The notes: generated by a model not told the origin, from the letters alone. 49,841 bases of DNA from Oceanicaulis sp. (GCA_022565365.1 JAIUMW010000002.1:1-49841); one strand, 5' to 3'; positions 27,859-37,675 are shown, counted from the stretch's first letter. Program-made: numbers and translations.

Positions 27859-28716
27859 GTGCGTTTGGCCGAGCTCTCACTCCAACGCACTCGGATTCTG
27901 CTCGAAAGTAACCGGACCCTTGTGGAGGCTGGACGCATGGCTGCGGCCGACATTGTGCAGACGGAGTCCGCTGTCGCCGCTCAGGAAGTCGCCTTGTTGC
28001 AAACCATCCAGAGCCGCACCAGCGCCCAGCTCGGCCTGTCACGCCTGCTGGCGCTGGACCCGCGCACGAATGTTCACGCCGCCGGCCCTGTGGAGGCCCG
28101 GCGCGTACCCGTGGACGTGGAGCGGGCGGTGGCTCTGGCGCTCAACAGCCGCGTGGACGCGCTCGCTCAGGCCATCGCCGTGGAGCAGGCGCGCCAGGCG
28201 CTGGTGCTGGCTCGCGACCGGCGCCGCTGGGACGTTTCGCTGTTCGGGACGGTGACCCGGCGCGGCGCTGAGCGGGGAATGGGGCGAACCTTCGGAGATG
28301 AGACGGACGTCACCGCCGGCGTCCGGGTTGAAATCCCCTTGGGAGATGTGAGCGCAGAACAGGGCGAACTGCGCGCGCGGACCAATCTGGAGCTGGCCGA
28401 ACTGCGCTCGGCCGATCTGGCTCAGGCCGTGGAGATCCAGGTGCGCGATGCGGTCCAGCAGGTGGAGGCGCGCTGGCGCCAGCTGGAAACCGCCGGCCGC
28501 GCCCGGGACCTGGCCGAACGGGCGTTGGAGCTGGAGCAGGAGAAGCTCCAGGTGGGCCGAACCTCGAATTTCGAAATCCTGTCGCTCCAGACCGATTTGC
28601 GCGCTGCCGACATTCAGCTGCTGACGGCGCAGATCGACTACCTCAACGCACTGACAGCGGTTGACCAGCAGATCGGGAGCACGCTCGAAACATGGCGCAT
28701 CACGCTGGACCCCTGA
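27859..28716 (+). pseudogene. TolC-family outer-membrane efflux protein, 5' half missing
   Basis: Only the C-terminal 285 residues of an outer-membrane efflux protein remain: the helical hairpin LVEAGRMAAADIVQTESAVA, the barrel stretch WDVSLFGTVTRRG ... GVRVEIPLGD, and the second coiled hairpin EKLQVGRTSNFEILSLQTDL. Family members are about 430-500 residues and need two OEP repeats per protomer. The frame is open back to 27685, just after the TBDR stop, but has no ATG or signal peptide; GTG 27859 is only the first possible start. Recognisable homology begins near 27830. The gene overlaps the HlyD gene by 25 nt. Confidence 0.75.
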
Positions 28717-29933
28717 TCGCGGGGGTCATCCTGCTCAGTCTCTCGCCCGGATGCGGTCCCGGCGAAGGCGCCGGCCCGCCCGGGGCGGAGCGCACGCTGG
28801 TCGTTGAGCCGCAGAGCTTCGAGGTCACGCTTGGCTTCACGGGACGCATCGGACCCGGTGAGCACGCCGAATTGCTGGCGCCCTTCGACGGTGTGATCAC
28901 CGCCGTCCATGCGGGTTTTGGCGACCGGGTGATGGAAGGCGAGCCCCTGGTCAGCCTCAATCCGTTCGAGCTGGAGCGTGAACGGGTCGAGGCCGAGGCC
29001 GCGCTTTTGCGTGCGCAGGCCGAAGCCGGGCAATTGCTCGCCTGGGCGGATGGGCTGGAGATGTCGCGCGCGCGCCGCGACGTGGCCAGCGCCGAGGCCG
29101 CGCTGGCCGATCTGGAGCGCCGGTTGGGTGAGACCGAAAGCCTGCTGGAACGCGGGCTTGTGCCGCGCATCGAGTTTGAGGGGCTGGTCCAGCGGCGCGG
29201 CGATCTGCGCAGGCAGCGCGCACAGGCGCGAGAGCAGCTTGAAGCGACCCGGCAACGCGGCGAGGGCGCGCGCCGCCGGATCGCCCTGCTGGAGCTGGAT
29301 CTGGCGCGCGAACGACTGGACCGGATCGAGGCGGACCTGGCGCGTGCGGTCCTGCGGGCGCCAGTGGCGGGCGTGGTCGTGCGTCCCCCCGGCAAGGAAG
29401 CCGAAACCGGCCCGGAGCTTCGGGCGGGCGCCTATGTGACCCGCGGGCGGTCGCTCCTGCTCATTGCCCGGCCCGATGGCCTGAATGTGAGCTTCCAGCT
29501 GGACGAAGCGGACGTGAATGCGCTGGCGCCCGGTGCGCCTGTGCGCGTCACAGGGCCGGGCTTTCCCGGCGTGGTGTTGAGCGGAAGCCTGACGCGTATC
29601 TCCGGTCAGGCCGAACCGGGCTCGAGCGGCCAGAACGCAGCGTTTGCAGCTGTTGCGCGTCTCGACCCGCCGCCGCAGGCGGGCTCGTCCGCCGTGCGCA
29701 TCGGTATGACCGCTGACATACAGGTCGTGGTCTTCCACAGCGACGCGGCGCTGGTCATTCCGTCCGAGGCGGTGGAGGGCGCGCCATCGGATGCCTGGGT
29801 GCGGGTGCGCGCCGCGCCGGGCGCGCCGGTTCGCCGGGTGCGTGTAGAGCTTGAAGCCGTCGGGCCGAACCGTGTGGCGCTCCGCTCGGGCGTGTCAGCT
29901 GGAGACACTGTCGTGTGGCGTGCGCGGGAGTGA
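28692..29933 (+). CDS. HlyD/RND-type periplasmic adaptor (membrane fusion protein), probable lipoprotein
   Basis: This 413-residue adaptor links an inner-membrane pump to an outer-membrane channel. It has an N-terminal signal with SPGC, a plausible lipobox. A lipoyl half-motif follows (LLAPFDGVITAVHAGFGDRVMEG, given in part). A long coiled-coil hairpin spans about residues 95-215, rich in E/R/A/L. The second lipoyl half (LARAVLRAPVAGVVVRPPGK) and beta-barrel and membrane-proximal strands up to VVWRARE complete it. It overlaps the truncated TolC gene by 25 nt. No ABC or RND pump gene is present, so it appears to be left over from a reduced efflux operon or to work with a pump elsewhere. Confidence 0.88.
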   Translation: MAHHAGPLIAGVILLSLSPGCGPGEGAGPPGAERTLVVEPQSFEVTLGFTGRIGPGEHAELLAPFDGVITAVHAGFGDRVMEGEPLVSLNPFELERERVEAEAALLRAQAEAGQLLAWADGLEMSRARRDVASAEAALADLERRLGETESLLERGLVPRIEFEGLVQRRGDLRRQRAQAREQLEATRQRGEGARRRIALLELDLARERLDRIEADLARAVLRAPVAGVVVRPPGKEAETGPELRAGAYVTRGRSLLLIARPDGLNVSFQLDEADVNALAPGAPVRVTGPGFPGVVLSGSLTRISGQAEPGSSGQNAAFAAVARLDPPPQAGSSAVRIGMTADIQVVVFHSDAALVIPSEAVEGAPSDAWVRVRAAPGAPVRRVRVELEAVGPNRVALRSGVSAGDTVVWRARE

Positions 29934-29990
29934 CCCTGCAAGCAAAACAGTTTCAATACGCAATTCACGCTGGCCTGACCCGCCTGCCCC

Positions 29991-31001
29991 CTATCGCTTC
30001 AAATCCCGCCCCTCGCGCCAGGCGGCTATGTCTTCGCGGCGGACCTTGCACTGGTCGCCGGGCATGGAGTGTTTGACGGCCATAAGGGTGAGGGCGTCGG
30101 CCAGCGCGGTTTCGCGGGCGCCGCCGCGGGCGAGGCCGTCGATCAGGCCGGCGGCGAAGGCGTCGCCGCCGCCAATGCGCTCCACAATGCCGTCCATGAG
30201 CTCGGGCCCCGCATCGGTCACGCCGTCGCGGCTGATCAGGCGGGCGGAGAGGGTCTGGTCCAGCGTGCCGCGCGAAACGCGGAAGGTCGTGGCGATATGG
30301 GCAAGGTCAGGAAAGGCCGCGAAGGCGGCCTTGGCGCCGGCGGCGAGGCTCAGATCCGGGTCCGGGCCGGCTTCAAACTCCACCATGCGCGCCAGATCAC
30401 CTGCGCTGGCGAATAGCAGCGTCACATGGGCGGCGAGGGTGCGCAGCACCTGCGCCGCCTCGCCCTCGCGCCCGCCCCACAGCATGGGCCGGTAATTGAC
30501 GTCGAAGGAGACCTGCGCGCCGCGCGCCCGGGCGGCGCTGGCCGCGTCGAGGGCGGCGCGGGCGGGGCCTGCGCCCAGGGCCGGGGTGATGCCCGACAGA
30601 TGCAGCCAGCTCACGCCGTCCAGCGCGCGGCCCCAGTCCCAGCGCTCCGGCGCGGTGTGGCAGAAAGCCGAATGGGCGCGGTCATAGACGATCTCGGCGG
30701 GCCGCCGCATGGCGCCGCTGGTATGAAAATACAGCCCCATCCGCCCCTCGCCGCGCAGCACATGGCGCGTGTCCAGCCCGTTGCGGCGCAGCTCGCCCAG
30801 GCACCCCTGGCCGATCGTGTTGCCCGGCAGGGCGGTGATGATGCGCGCTTCATGGCCCAGCGACGCCAGCCCGGCGGCCACATTAGCCTCCGCCCCGCCA
30901 AACCAGGCCTCCAGCCGCCCCGATTGCAGCAGGGCTTCGCGCCCCGGCGCGGTCAGGCGGAGCAGGACTTCGCCGAACACGGCGGCATTGAGTGCGGTCA
31001 T
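29991..31001 (-). CDS. kdgK: 2-keto-3-deoxygluconate kinase
   Basis: KdgK phosphorylates 2-keto-3-deoxygluconate (KDG) to KDPG, where both pectin branches meet. The 336-residue product is a PfkB-family sugar kinase: FGEVLLRLTAPG at the start, GGAEANVAAGLASLG for substrate binding, and GGGDAFAAGLIDGLARGG with the catalytic Asp near the C-terminus. It is the last gene of a tight operon with the uxaA and uxuB-like genes; only 3 nt separate it from the reductase gene. The downstream gap to 29933 holds nothing notable. Confidence 0.94.
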   Translation of the reverse strand: MTALNAAVFGEVLLRLTAPGREALLQSGRLEAWFGGAEANVAAGLASLGHEARIITALPGNTIGQGCLGELRRNGLDTRHVLRGEGRMGLYFHTSGAMRRPAEIVYDRAHSAFCHTAPERWDWGRALDGVSWLHLSGITPALGAGPARAALDAASAARARGAQVSFDVNYRPMLWGGREGEAAQVLRTLAAHVTLLFASAGDLARMVEFEAGPDPDLSLAAGAKAAFAAFPDLAHIATTFRVSRGTLDQTLSARLISRDGVTDAGPELMDGIVERIGGGDAFAAGLIDGLARGGARETALADALTLMAVKHSMPGDQCKVRREDIAAWREGRDLKR

Positions 31002-31004
31002 GGA

Positions 31005-32474
31005 TCAGGCTCCGTTCAGCTCAAGGGCCGGCCGCGCGCCGCGCTCCAGAGCGATTGCGTCACGATAGCCGCGCGACAGGGCGGCGCGAAAGACCGGGTG
31101 TTGCGCCAGCCTGGCGCTGAACACCGATTGCAGGGCCAGGAAGCGGGCCGTGTCCGCCTCCGGATCGTCCGTACATCTGAGCCCGGTGGCGGTCAGCTGG
31201 TCCGCCAGCGGATCGGTGAGGGCAGTCTTGTTGCGGGCGGCGCGCACGATCATGCGCATCCAGGCGGCGACAGCGCGCGAAAGCCGGTCAACGCGGCGCC
31301 CGGCGGCGAGATTGGCTTCCACAGTGCCGAGCAATCGCACGGGCAGTTTCTGCGAACTGTCCCAGGCGATCTGGGACAGGAGGTGGATGATGGCCGGGTT
31401 GGAAAAGCGCGCAAGCACGCTGCTGGCGTAGGCCTCGAGATCCAGCCCGTCGGGCGCGGCGAGACCCGGCAGGATTTCGCGCCGGATCAGCGCTTCGGTC
31501 TCGCCGCGCAGCCATTCATCGGCCATGGCGCCGGCCACGCTGGCGTGACCCATGGCGAGCCCCGTCCAGGCCAGCGCCGAATGGGCGCCGTTGAGAACGC
31601 GCAATTTGACGAGGGCATGGCCCTCCACATCTGACGTCAGCACCGCGCCGGCCCGCCCCAGCACATGCAGCGGCTCGGCGTCGGCGGCCTCGATGACCCA
31701 GGACGTGAACGCCTCGCGCTGCACCGCCGCCTCATCGCGCACGCCCAGCTCGGCTTCGATCCGGTCCAGAAACGCCGCATCGCTGGCCGGGGTGATGGAA
31801 TCCACCATGGAGCGCGGGAACAGCACCCGGGCCTCGATCCAGCCGGCCAGGCCAGGGTCGGTCTGGCGGGCGAGCGTGATGACGGCTTGCGCCAGCTTGC
31901 GCCCGTTATCCTCCAGATTATCGCAGCTCAAAATCACCGGCGCCCCGGCGCCCGACGCCTTGCGACGGGCCAGCGCCGCTGCCAGCCAGCCCGGCGCGCT
32001 GCGCGGCGCGGCCGGATGGGCGAGGTCGTGGATAATGTCGTGATGGCTCAGGTCGAGCGCGCCGTCCGGCGCCAGGCAATAGCCCTTTTCGGTGATGGTC
32101 AAGGTGATCAGCCGGGTTTGCGGACCGGAGAGGGCCATTATTGTCCCCTCAGGGTCCTGCTGTGACCCGAAAGCGCGCCTTATGGACCCGATCACGCGTG
32201 TTTGTGTCTCCGTCTGGAGACGCTTCAGCGTGAACAATCCGCCTTGCGCGCGCAGCGCATCAAGGGTCTCGCGGCTACGCAGGGCGATGACGTCAATGCC
32301 CCAGCGCGGGTCGGTTTCCAGAATATCATCAATGAGTTGCGCCTGGTGGGCGCGGTGAAATGCGCCCGGTCCGATATGGGCGATGCCGGTCTGGATCCGG
32401 GTGCGGTCATAGGCGGGCCGCGCGATATAAGCGGGCAAGGTTATCAGGCTCTCCGGCGTCAGGCGCGCGCTCAT
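31005..32474 (-). CDS. UxuB-type mannitol dehydrogenase family oxidoreductase (tagaturonate or fructuronate reductase)
   Basis: This 489-residue enzyme is NAD(P)-dependent. It contains IGPGAFHRAHQAQLIDDIL (Rossmann entry), LTITEKGYCLAPDGALDL, VILSCDNLEDNG, FPRSMVDSITPA and LRVLNGAHSALAWTGL. These are features of the long-chain mannitol dehydrogenase/UxuB (fructuronate reductase) group, not of E. coli UxaB, whose N-terminus is quite different. Because its operon partner is altronate dehydratase and no mannonate dehydratase gene is present, reduction of tagaturonate to altronate is the more likely role. It overlaps uxaA by ATGA. Confidence 0.88.
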   Translation of the reverse strand: MSARLTPESLITLPAYIARPAYDRTRIQTGIAHIGPGAFHRAHQAQLIDDILETDPRWGIDVIALRSRETLDALRAQGGLFTLKRLQTETQTRVIGSIRRAFGSQQDPEGTIMALSGPQTRLITLTITEKGYCLAPDGALDLSHHDIIHDLAHPAAPRSAPGWLAAALARRKASGAGAPVILSCDNLEDNGRKLAQAVITLARQTDPGLAGWIEARVLFPRSMVDSITPASDAAFLDRIEAELGVRDEAAVQREAFTSWVIEAADAEPLHVLGRAGAVLTSDVEGHALVKLRVLNGAHSALAWTGLAMGHASVAGAMADEWLRGETEALIRREILPGLAAPDGLDLEAYASSVLARFSNPAIIHLLSQIAWDSSQKLPVRLLGTVEANLAAGRRVDRLSRAVAAWMRMIVRAARNKTALTDPLADQLTATGLRCTDDPEADTARFLALQSVFSARLAQHPVFRAALSRGYRDAIALERGARPALELNGA

Positions 32475-33925
32475 AGCGTCACCCCCCGCTTCCAGATGGC
32501 GATCTCGCGTTCATCATTGATTTCATTGCGGGTTCGTGCGCCCGACGCGGTCGCCAGCAACAGCTCGAACAGGCGGACAGAGGCGGCCTCCAAGGGCTCG
32601 CCCTCTATAATTGTCCCCGCATCAAAATCGATCCAGTGCGCCTTCCGGTGCGCCAGATCGCTGTTCGATGCGAGTTTCAAAGTGGGGGCAGGAAAGCCCA
32701 GCGGCGTGCCGCGTCCTGTTGTAAAAACAATGATATGCGCCCCCGCCGCCGCCAGCGCCGTGGAGGATACCGCGTCATTTCCGGGCGCTTCCAGCAGAGT
32801 GAGGCCCGGCGTGTCCGCCGCCTGCCCATACCCGATGACAGATGTCAGCGCCGCTTGGCCGGCTTTCTGCACCGCGCCGAGGGACTTTTCCTCCAGCGTG
32901 GTGATGCCGCCGGCGATGTTTCCCGGCGACGGGTTTTCGTGAACCGGTTGATGATGATCAGTAAAATAGCGCTTGAAGCGGGTGATGAGGTCGGCGCCGG
33001 CGTTGAAGATATCCTCGCTCACAGCGCGGTTCAAAAGCAGGTGCTCGGCGCCGAACATTTCGGGGATTTCGGTGATCAGGCTGGTCCCGCCCGCCGCCGT
33101 GACAAGGTCCGTCATCCGCCCGGCCAGAGGGTTGGCTGTGAGCCCCGAAAACCCGTCCGATCCGCCGCATTTCACCCCTATTTTCAAAGCGCTGACAGGG
33201 CAGGGGGTGCGCCTGTCCCGAGCCGCTATCCCCGCCAGTTCGGCCGTCAGCGCCAGCCCGGCCTCCAGCTCGTCGCCATCGGCCTGCGCCCGAAGCGTGC
33301 GCACCCTAGCCGGATCGAGACCCGGCGCGGCCTCCAGCAGCGCGTCTATCTGATTGGATTCACAGCCCAATCCGACGATCAAAACACCGCCCGCATTGGG
33401 ATGGCTCGCCAGTGCAGCCAGGATCGCACGGGTGCCCTCCAGATCATCCCCCCGCTGCGAACATCCGAACGGATGGGTGATAGCGTGCACCCCGTCCACA
33501 TCGCCGGCATGGCGCCGCGTAGCTTCCGCCGCGATGCGCTGGGCAGTGCGGGCGACGCATCCCACTGTTGCTATGATCCAGATTTCATTGCGGATTCCGA
33601 CCCGCCCATCGGTGCGGTGATAACCGGCGAAGGTACGCTGCGCCGCCGGTGAAGCCTGTGCGGCGGGGGCTGTATCCGGCGCATAGATGAGCGCGCTGTC
33701 AGGCGTCAGCGCCGTCGCCAGATTATGCGAATGCACATGATCGCCCGGCGCGATTTCACACATCGCCCGGCCGATCGGCCAGCCGTATCGGATGACGTAA
33801 CCGCCTGTTTTGACAGGCTCCAGCGCGATCTTGTGGCCGCGCGGAACCGCGCCTTTGAGCGTCAGGATCTGACCGGCTGCTGCCACAGTTTCACCGGCGC
33901 TGACATCACGCAGCGCAATCGCCAC
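32471..33925 (-). CDS. uxaA: Altronate dehydratase
   Basis: UxaA dehydrates D-altronate to KDG. Visible parts are an N-terminal SAF-like domain (DVSAGETVAAAGQ, GPVPRGHKIAL-type segment, GDHVHSHNLAT) and the large dehydratase domain (DGRVGIRNEIWIIATVGC, HPFGCSQRGDD, KCGGSDGFSGLTANPLAGR). From GTG 33925 it has 484 residues. However, the UxaA N-terminus clearly continues upstream (LFQVSPRDNVAIAL matches the family's DNVAVAL start), with no ATG or other canonical start in frame. AGGAGG at 33994-33999 is 5 nt before CTG 33986-33988, so the true start is probably CTG 33988, adding 21 residues. It is divergent from the LacI gene, with a shared operator. Confidence 0.93.
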   Translation of the reverse strand: MAIALRDVSAGETVAAAGQILTLKGAVPRGHKIALEPVKTGGYVIRYGWPIGRAMCEIAPGDHVHSHNLATALTPDSALIYAPDTAPAAQASPAAQRTFAGYHRTDGRVGIRNEIWIIATVGCVARTAQRIAAEATRRHAGDVDGVHAITHPFGCSQRGDDLEGTRAILAALASHPNAGGVLIVGLGCESNQIDALLEAAPGLDPARVRTLRAQADGDELEAGLALTAELAGIAARDRRTPCPVSALKIGVKCGGSDGFSGLTANPLAGRMTDLVTAAGGTSLITEIPEMFGAEHLLLNRAVSEDIFNAGADLITRFKRYFTDHHQPVHENPSPGNIAGGITTLEEKSLGAVQKAGQAALTSVIGYGQAADTPGLTLLEAPGNDAVSSTALAAAGAHIIVFTTGRGTPLGFPAPTLKLASNSDLAHRKAHWIDFDAGTIIEGEPLEAASVRLFELLLATASGARTRNEINDEREIAIWKRGVTL

Positions 33926-34014
33926 ATTGTCGCGTGGCGATACTTGGAACAGGCTGAGCCCTTCCGGGTTTTGCGTCTCGCCTAACAGCGCCGCCTCCTC
34001 TTGTCTCGCATGCA

Positions 34015-34029
34015 GGAAACCGGTGTCAT
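34015..34029. promoter_or_regulatory. Candidate LacI-family operator, site 1
   Basis: GGAAACCGGTGTCAT carries the ACCGGTGTCAT core shared by five sites in this locus. It lies between the start of the uxaA operon (minus) and the LacI-family gene (plus, ATG 34163), so it could control both, including autoregulation. The left half is the least conserved of the five. Confidence 0.6.
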
Positions 34030-34162
34030 CCTGTGCAAGGTTCTAGATCAGCACAGCCGCCAACGCCATATCACGCCGCCACAAGCGGCTTGCCGCAAGG
34101 CTGGCGCTCCGTGCTATGGCTGTCACAAAGGTGCTGCGCGCCGATTTGTTCAGGGTTTTCAG

Positions 34163-35242
34163 ATGACGAGCAGACGCCCGATCTACCGTGACGATGCTGG
34201 CGACGCCGGTCGCGCCGGCGCCCTTCGCAAGCGCGCGACGATCAATGATATCGCCCGGCTGGCCGGCGTCTCAAAAAAGACGATCAGCCGGGTGATCAAC
34301 GATTCTCCGTTCGTCAAAGTCGAAACCCGCGACAAGATCCGCGCCATCATGAAGGAGCTGGGCTACCGCCCGGACCCGCAGGCGCGCGGGCTGGCGTTCC
34401 GCCGCTCCTTCCTGATCGGCATGATCTACGACAATCCGAACCCGCAATATGTGGTCAATGTCCAGCAGGGCATTCTGGAAGCCGTCCGGGATTCCGGTTT
34501 TGAGCTGGTGGTGCACCCGTGCAACCGGTCCGATCCCGGCTTCCTTGAAAAGGTCCGGTCCTTCGTCGAGCAGCTAAAACTGTTCGGCGTGGTGCTGACG
34601 CCGTCAGTCTCCGAGGACGATGATCTTGTGGCGATTTTGCGTGAGCTGGACTGCCCTTATGTGCGTGTCGCGTCGGTTTCGCTGGACGAGGCCGAGCGCA
34701 TGATCGTCACCCACGACTCTGAGGGCGCCGCCGAGGCGGCCCGTCATCTGGCGGCTCTGGGCCATTCCCGCGTCGCGTTCATCAGCGGCCCGCCCAGCTT
34801 CCGCTCCTCATATGAGCGCCGGCGCGGCCTGGCTGAAGGTCTGGCTGAAAATGGCATCGCGCTGCAGGACCGCTATGTGGTCGAAGGCGCCTATACCTTT
34901 GATTCCGGTGTCGATTGCGCGCGCAAGCTGTTGGCCATGGACGAACCGCCTACCGCCATTTTTACAGGCAATGACGAGATGGCGGCTGGCGTCTACACCG
35001 CGGCCCGAGACGCAGGCGTGGCCATCCCCGATGCGCTGTCAGTCGTCGGCTTTGACGACAGCCCGATCGCTGCGCGCCTGTGGCCGCCGCTGACTTCTGT
35101 GAAGCTGCCGATCAAGGACATGGGCCGGTTCGCCGCTGAAAAGCTGATCGATCTGGCGAGGCCGGAGGGCGAGCGGCGCAGCCGGAACCCGCTGGTGCGG
35201 CCCGGCCTTGCGGTTCGCGAGTCCACCAACACGCCAGGCTGA
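34163..35242 (+). CDS. LacI-family transcriptional regulator of the uronate locus
   Basis: The 359-residue protein has the LacI HTH at about residues 20-42 (INDIARLAGVSKKTISRVIN), the hinge MKELGYRPDPQARGLAFRRS and a periplasmic-binding-protein-like effector domain (LIGMIYDNPNPQYVVNVQQG, VAFISGPPSFRSSYERRRG, AIFTGNDEMAAG, LSVVGFDDSPIA). The start was taken at ATG 34163, since the HTH follows closely; the frame stays open to 34001 without similarity. It sits in the middle of the locus, next to one of five shared operator-like sites. A repressor released by KDG or a related intermediate is the expected mode; the effector is inference. Confidence 0.93.
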   Translation: MTSRRPIYRDDAGDAGRAGALRKRATINDIARLAGVSKKTISRVINDSPFVKVETRDKIRAIMKELGYRPDPQARGLAFRRSFLIGMIYDNPNPQYVVNVQQGILEAVRDSGFELVVHPCNRSDPGFLEKVRSFVEQLKLFGVVLTPSVSEDDDLVAILRELDCPYVRVASVSLDEAERMIVTHDSEGAAEAARHLAALGHSRVAFISGPPSFRSSYERRRGLAEGLAENGIALQDRYVVEGAYTFDSGVDCARKLLAMDEPPTAIFTGNDEMAAGVYTAARDAGVAIPDALSVVGFDDSPIAARLWPPLTSVKLPIKDMGRFAAEKLIDLARPEGERRSRNPLVRPGLAVRESTNTPG

Positions 35243-35282
35243 GGCGGGCGGCGCCACGCGGCGTGCGGCCTTGAAATCACGC

Positions 35283-35297
35283 ATGACACCGGTTACC
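35283..35297. promoter_or_regulatory. Candidate LacI-family operator, site 2
   Basis: ATGACACCGGTTACC is on the plus strand, so ACCGGTGTCAT reads on the minus. It lies 52 nt before the uxaC start and 40 nt after the LacI-gene stop, well placed to control the uxaC-kduI-kduD operon. It is identical over 15 bases to site 5 at 46471. Confidence 0.7.
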
Positions 35298-35349
35298 AAA
35301 GATGCATCCGGCGCCGGTGCGAAACACAAGATGACCGGGGAGGAACGCC

Positions 35350-36810
35350 ATGGCCCATCAGCCGCTGACGCTGAATCCAGACCGGTTATTGCCCGCTGAT
35401 CCGGCGACCCGCGCCATTGCGCGCGATCTGTACAAGTCCGTGCGCGATCTGCCGATCATCAGCCCCCATGGCCATACAGACCCGTCATGGTTTTCGCTGA
35501 ACGCGCCTTTTGGCGACCCGACCGAGCTGTTGCTGGCGCCGGATCATTATCTCTACCGCATGCTCTACAGTCAGGGCGTGACGCTGGAGGCGCTGGGGGT
35601 CTCTTCACGCGCTGGCGGGCCTGACACCGATCCCCGCGAGGCGTGGCGGACATTCGCCGGCCATTTCCACCTGTTTCGCGGCACGCCGTCGGCGATGTGG
35701 CTCAACCATGTCTTTGTGGACGTGTTCGGCCTTGATGTGCGGCTCAGCGCCCAGACGGCGGACCATTATTACGATGTGATCGACAATGCGCTGAAGACCC
35801 CGGCCTTCCGGCCGCGCGCCCTGTTTGACCGGTTTGGGATCGAGCTTCTGGCTACGACCGAATCCCCGGTCGATGCGCTTGACCATCATCATGCCATCGC
35901 CGCCTCCGGCTGGGGCGGGCGCGTCATCACCACCTACCGGCCTGACGCCGTCATCGCCGCGGAGTTTGACGGCTTTGCCGACGCTCTGGAGGCGTTCGGC
36001 GAGATCACCAATGAGGACGTGTTCAGCTGGCGTGGCTATCTGGAAGCCCACCGTGTGCGCCGGGGTGAGTTTCAGGCCGCCGGTGCGACCGCAACCGATC
36101 ATGGCCACCCCACGGCGGCCACAGCCGATCTGTCCAAAGCCGGCGCTGAAGCGTTGTTCGCCAAGGTGGTGCGCGGTGAAGCGGACGCAGCCGAGGCCGA
36201 GCTGTTCCGCGCCCAGATGCTGACTGAAATGGCGCGGATGAGCCTTGATGATGGTCTGGTCATGCAGATCCATCCCGGATCATTTCGCAATCACAATGCA
36301 GGCCTTCACGCCAGTCATGGGCGCGACAGGGGGGCGGACATCCCCACCCGCACCGACTATGTGCGCGCGCTGAAGCCGCTGCTGGACCGGTTCGGCAATG
36401 ACCCCCGGCTCGCCATCATCGTGTTTACGCTGGATGAAAGCGCCTATGCACGCGAGCTGGCGCCGCTCGCGGGGCATTACCCGGTGCTCAGGCTCGGCCC
36501 TGCCTGGTGGTTTCATGACAGCCCGGAAGGCATGCGCCGTTTCCGTGAGCAGACCACCGAGACGGCGGGCTTCTACAACACGGTCGGTTTCAACGACGAT
36601 ACCCGCGCCTTCCTGTCGATCCCGGCGCGCCATGACGTGTCGCGCCGTGTCGATTGCAGCTTCCTGGCGCGGCTCGTCGCCGAGCATCGGCTTGACCTTG
36701 ATGAGGCGGCCGAGCTGGCGCAGGACCTCGCCTATAACCTCGCCAAATCCGCCTACCGGCTGGACGAGCCGGACTATGGCGACACCCGCAATTCCCTGAA
36801 ATCAGCCTAA
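35350..36810 (+). CDS. uxaC: Uronate isomerase
   Basis: UxaC interconverts D-galacturonate/tagaturonate and D-glucuronate/fructuronate. The 486-residue protein has the amidohydrolase-like TIM barrel signatures: [14 protein letters not shown] near the N-terminus (metal histidines), [35 protein letters not shown] and [21 protein letters not shown] near the C-terminus. GGGGAGG precedes ATG 35350. It heads an operon with kduI (16-nt gap) and kduD. Confidence 0.97.
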   Translation: MAHQPLTLNPDRLLPADPATRAIARDLYKSVRDLPIISPHGHTDPSWFSLNAPFGDPTELLLAPDHYLYRMLYSQGVTLEALGVSSRAGGPDTDPREAWRTFAGHFHLFRGTPSAMWLNHVFVDVFGLDVRLSAQTADHYYDVIDNALKTPAFRPRALFDRFGIELLATTESPVDALDHHHAIAASGWGGRVITTYRPDAVIAAEFDGFADALEAFGEITNEDVFSWRGYLEAHRVRRGEFQAAGATATDHGHPTAATADLSKAGAEALFAKVVRGEADAAEAELFRAQMLTEMARMSLDDGLVMQIHPGSFRNHNAGLHASHGRDRGADIPTRTDYVRALKPLLDRFGNDPRLAIIVFTLDESAYARELAPLAGHYPVLRLGPAWWFHDSPEGMRRFREQTTETAGFYNTVGFNDDTRAFLSIPARHDVSRRVDCSFLARLVAEHRLDLDEAAELAQDLAYNLAKSAYRLDEPDYGDTRNSLKSA

Positions 36811-36826
36811 AACGGAGGCATCAATC

Positions 36827-37675
36827 ATGTTCAACAAGACCCTTCAGGCGACCCATCCCGACATGATGGACGGCGCCAGCAATGATGATCTGCGCAATCG
36901 CTATCTGGCTGACGGGCTGTTCGAGGCAGGCCAGGTCCGGCTCGTCTACTCTCACAACGAACGCTTCGTCATCGGCGGCGCCTGGCCAGCCGGCAAGCCG
37001 GTTTCCCTGCCCGTCCAGACCGAACCGGAATCAGCCAAGGGCCATCCCTTCCTGGAACGGCGCGAAATGGCAGCAGTCAATGTCGGTGACGGGGCTGGCG
37101 CGATCATTGTGGATGGCCAGCGCCATGAGCTGGCCGAGCGTGACGCGCTCTACATCCCCATGGGGGTGAAAGAGGTCGTGTTTGAAAGCGCGTCGGCGGA
37201 CAAGCCGGCCCAGTTCTATATTGTCAGCTGTCCGGCTCACGCGGCTTACGAGGTGAAGAAAATCTCCATCGCGGATGCGACGCCTCTCGAGCGCGGCACG
37301 ATGGAGGAGAGCAATCAGCGCACCATTTATCAGTTCGTGGTGCCGGGCATTTGCCAGTCCGCCCAGCTGCTCATGGGCATGACGATCCTCAAACCCGGCA
37401 GCGTCTGGAACACCATGCCGCCACATCTGCATGACCGGCGCTCGGAGATCTACTTCTACTTCGGTCTGGGCGAGAAGGGCCGCGTCTTCCACTTCATGGG
37501 TGAGGCCGACAATGCCCGCCACATCGTGGTGTCCGACAAGGAGGCGGTGATCTCGCCGCCCTGGTCGATCCACATGGGTTCGGGCGTGTCCAACTACATC
37601 TTCATCTGGGCGATGGCCGGGGAGAATCTCGACTACACCGACATGAATGTCCTCGATATCTGCCAGCTCAAGTGA
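36827..37675 (+). CDS. kduI: 5-dehydro-4-deoxy-D-glucuronate isomerase
   Basis: KduI converts 5-keto-4-deoxyuronate, formed from the unsaturated monomer left by pectate lyase action, to 2,5-diketo-3-deoxygluconate. The 282-residue cupin-type protein starts [20 protein letters not shown], typical for the family. It has the zinc site [15 protein letters not shown] and ends in [14 protein letters not shown] lies 9 nt before ATG 36827. The gene is 4 nt upstream of kduD, so the two steps are made together. Confidence 0.97.
   Translation: MFNKTLQATHPDMMDGASNDDLRNRYLADGLFEAGQVRLVYSHNERFVIGGAWPAGKPVSLPVQTEPESAKGHPFLERREMAAVNVGDGAGAIIVDGQRHELAERDALYIPMGVKEVVFESASADKPAQFYIVSCPAHAAYEVKKISIADATPLERGTMEESNQRTIYQFVVPGICQSAQLLMGMTILKPGSVWNTMPPHLHDRRSEIYFYFGLGEKGRVFHFMGEADNARHIVVSDKEAVISPPWSIHMGSGVSNYIFIWAMAGENLDYTDMNVLDICQLK

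Noticed and set aside
30426-31634. A 402-codon plus-strand frame over kdgK and the UxuB-like gene
   Set aside because: It crosses two well-identified genes on the other strand and has no protein-like pattern.
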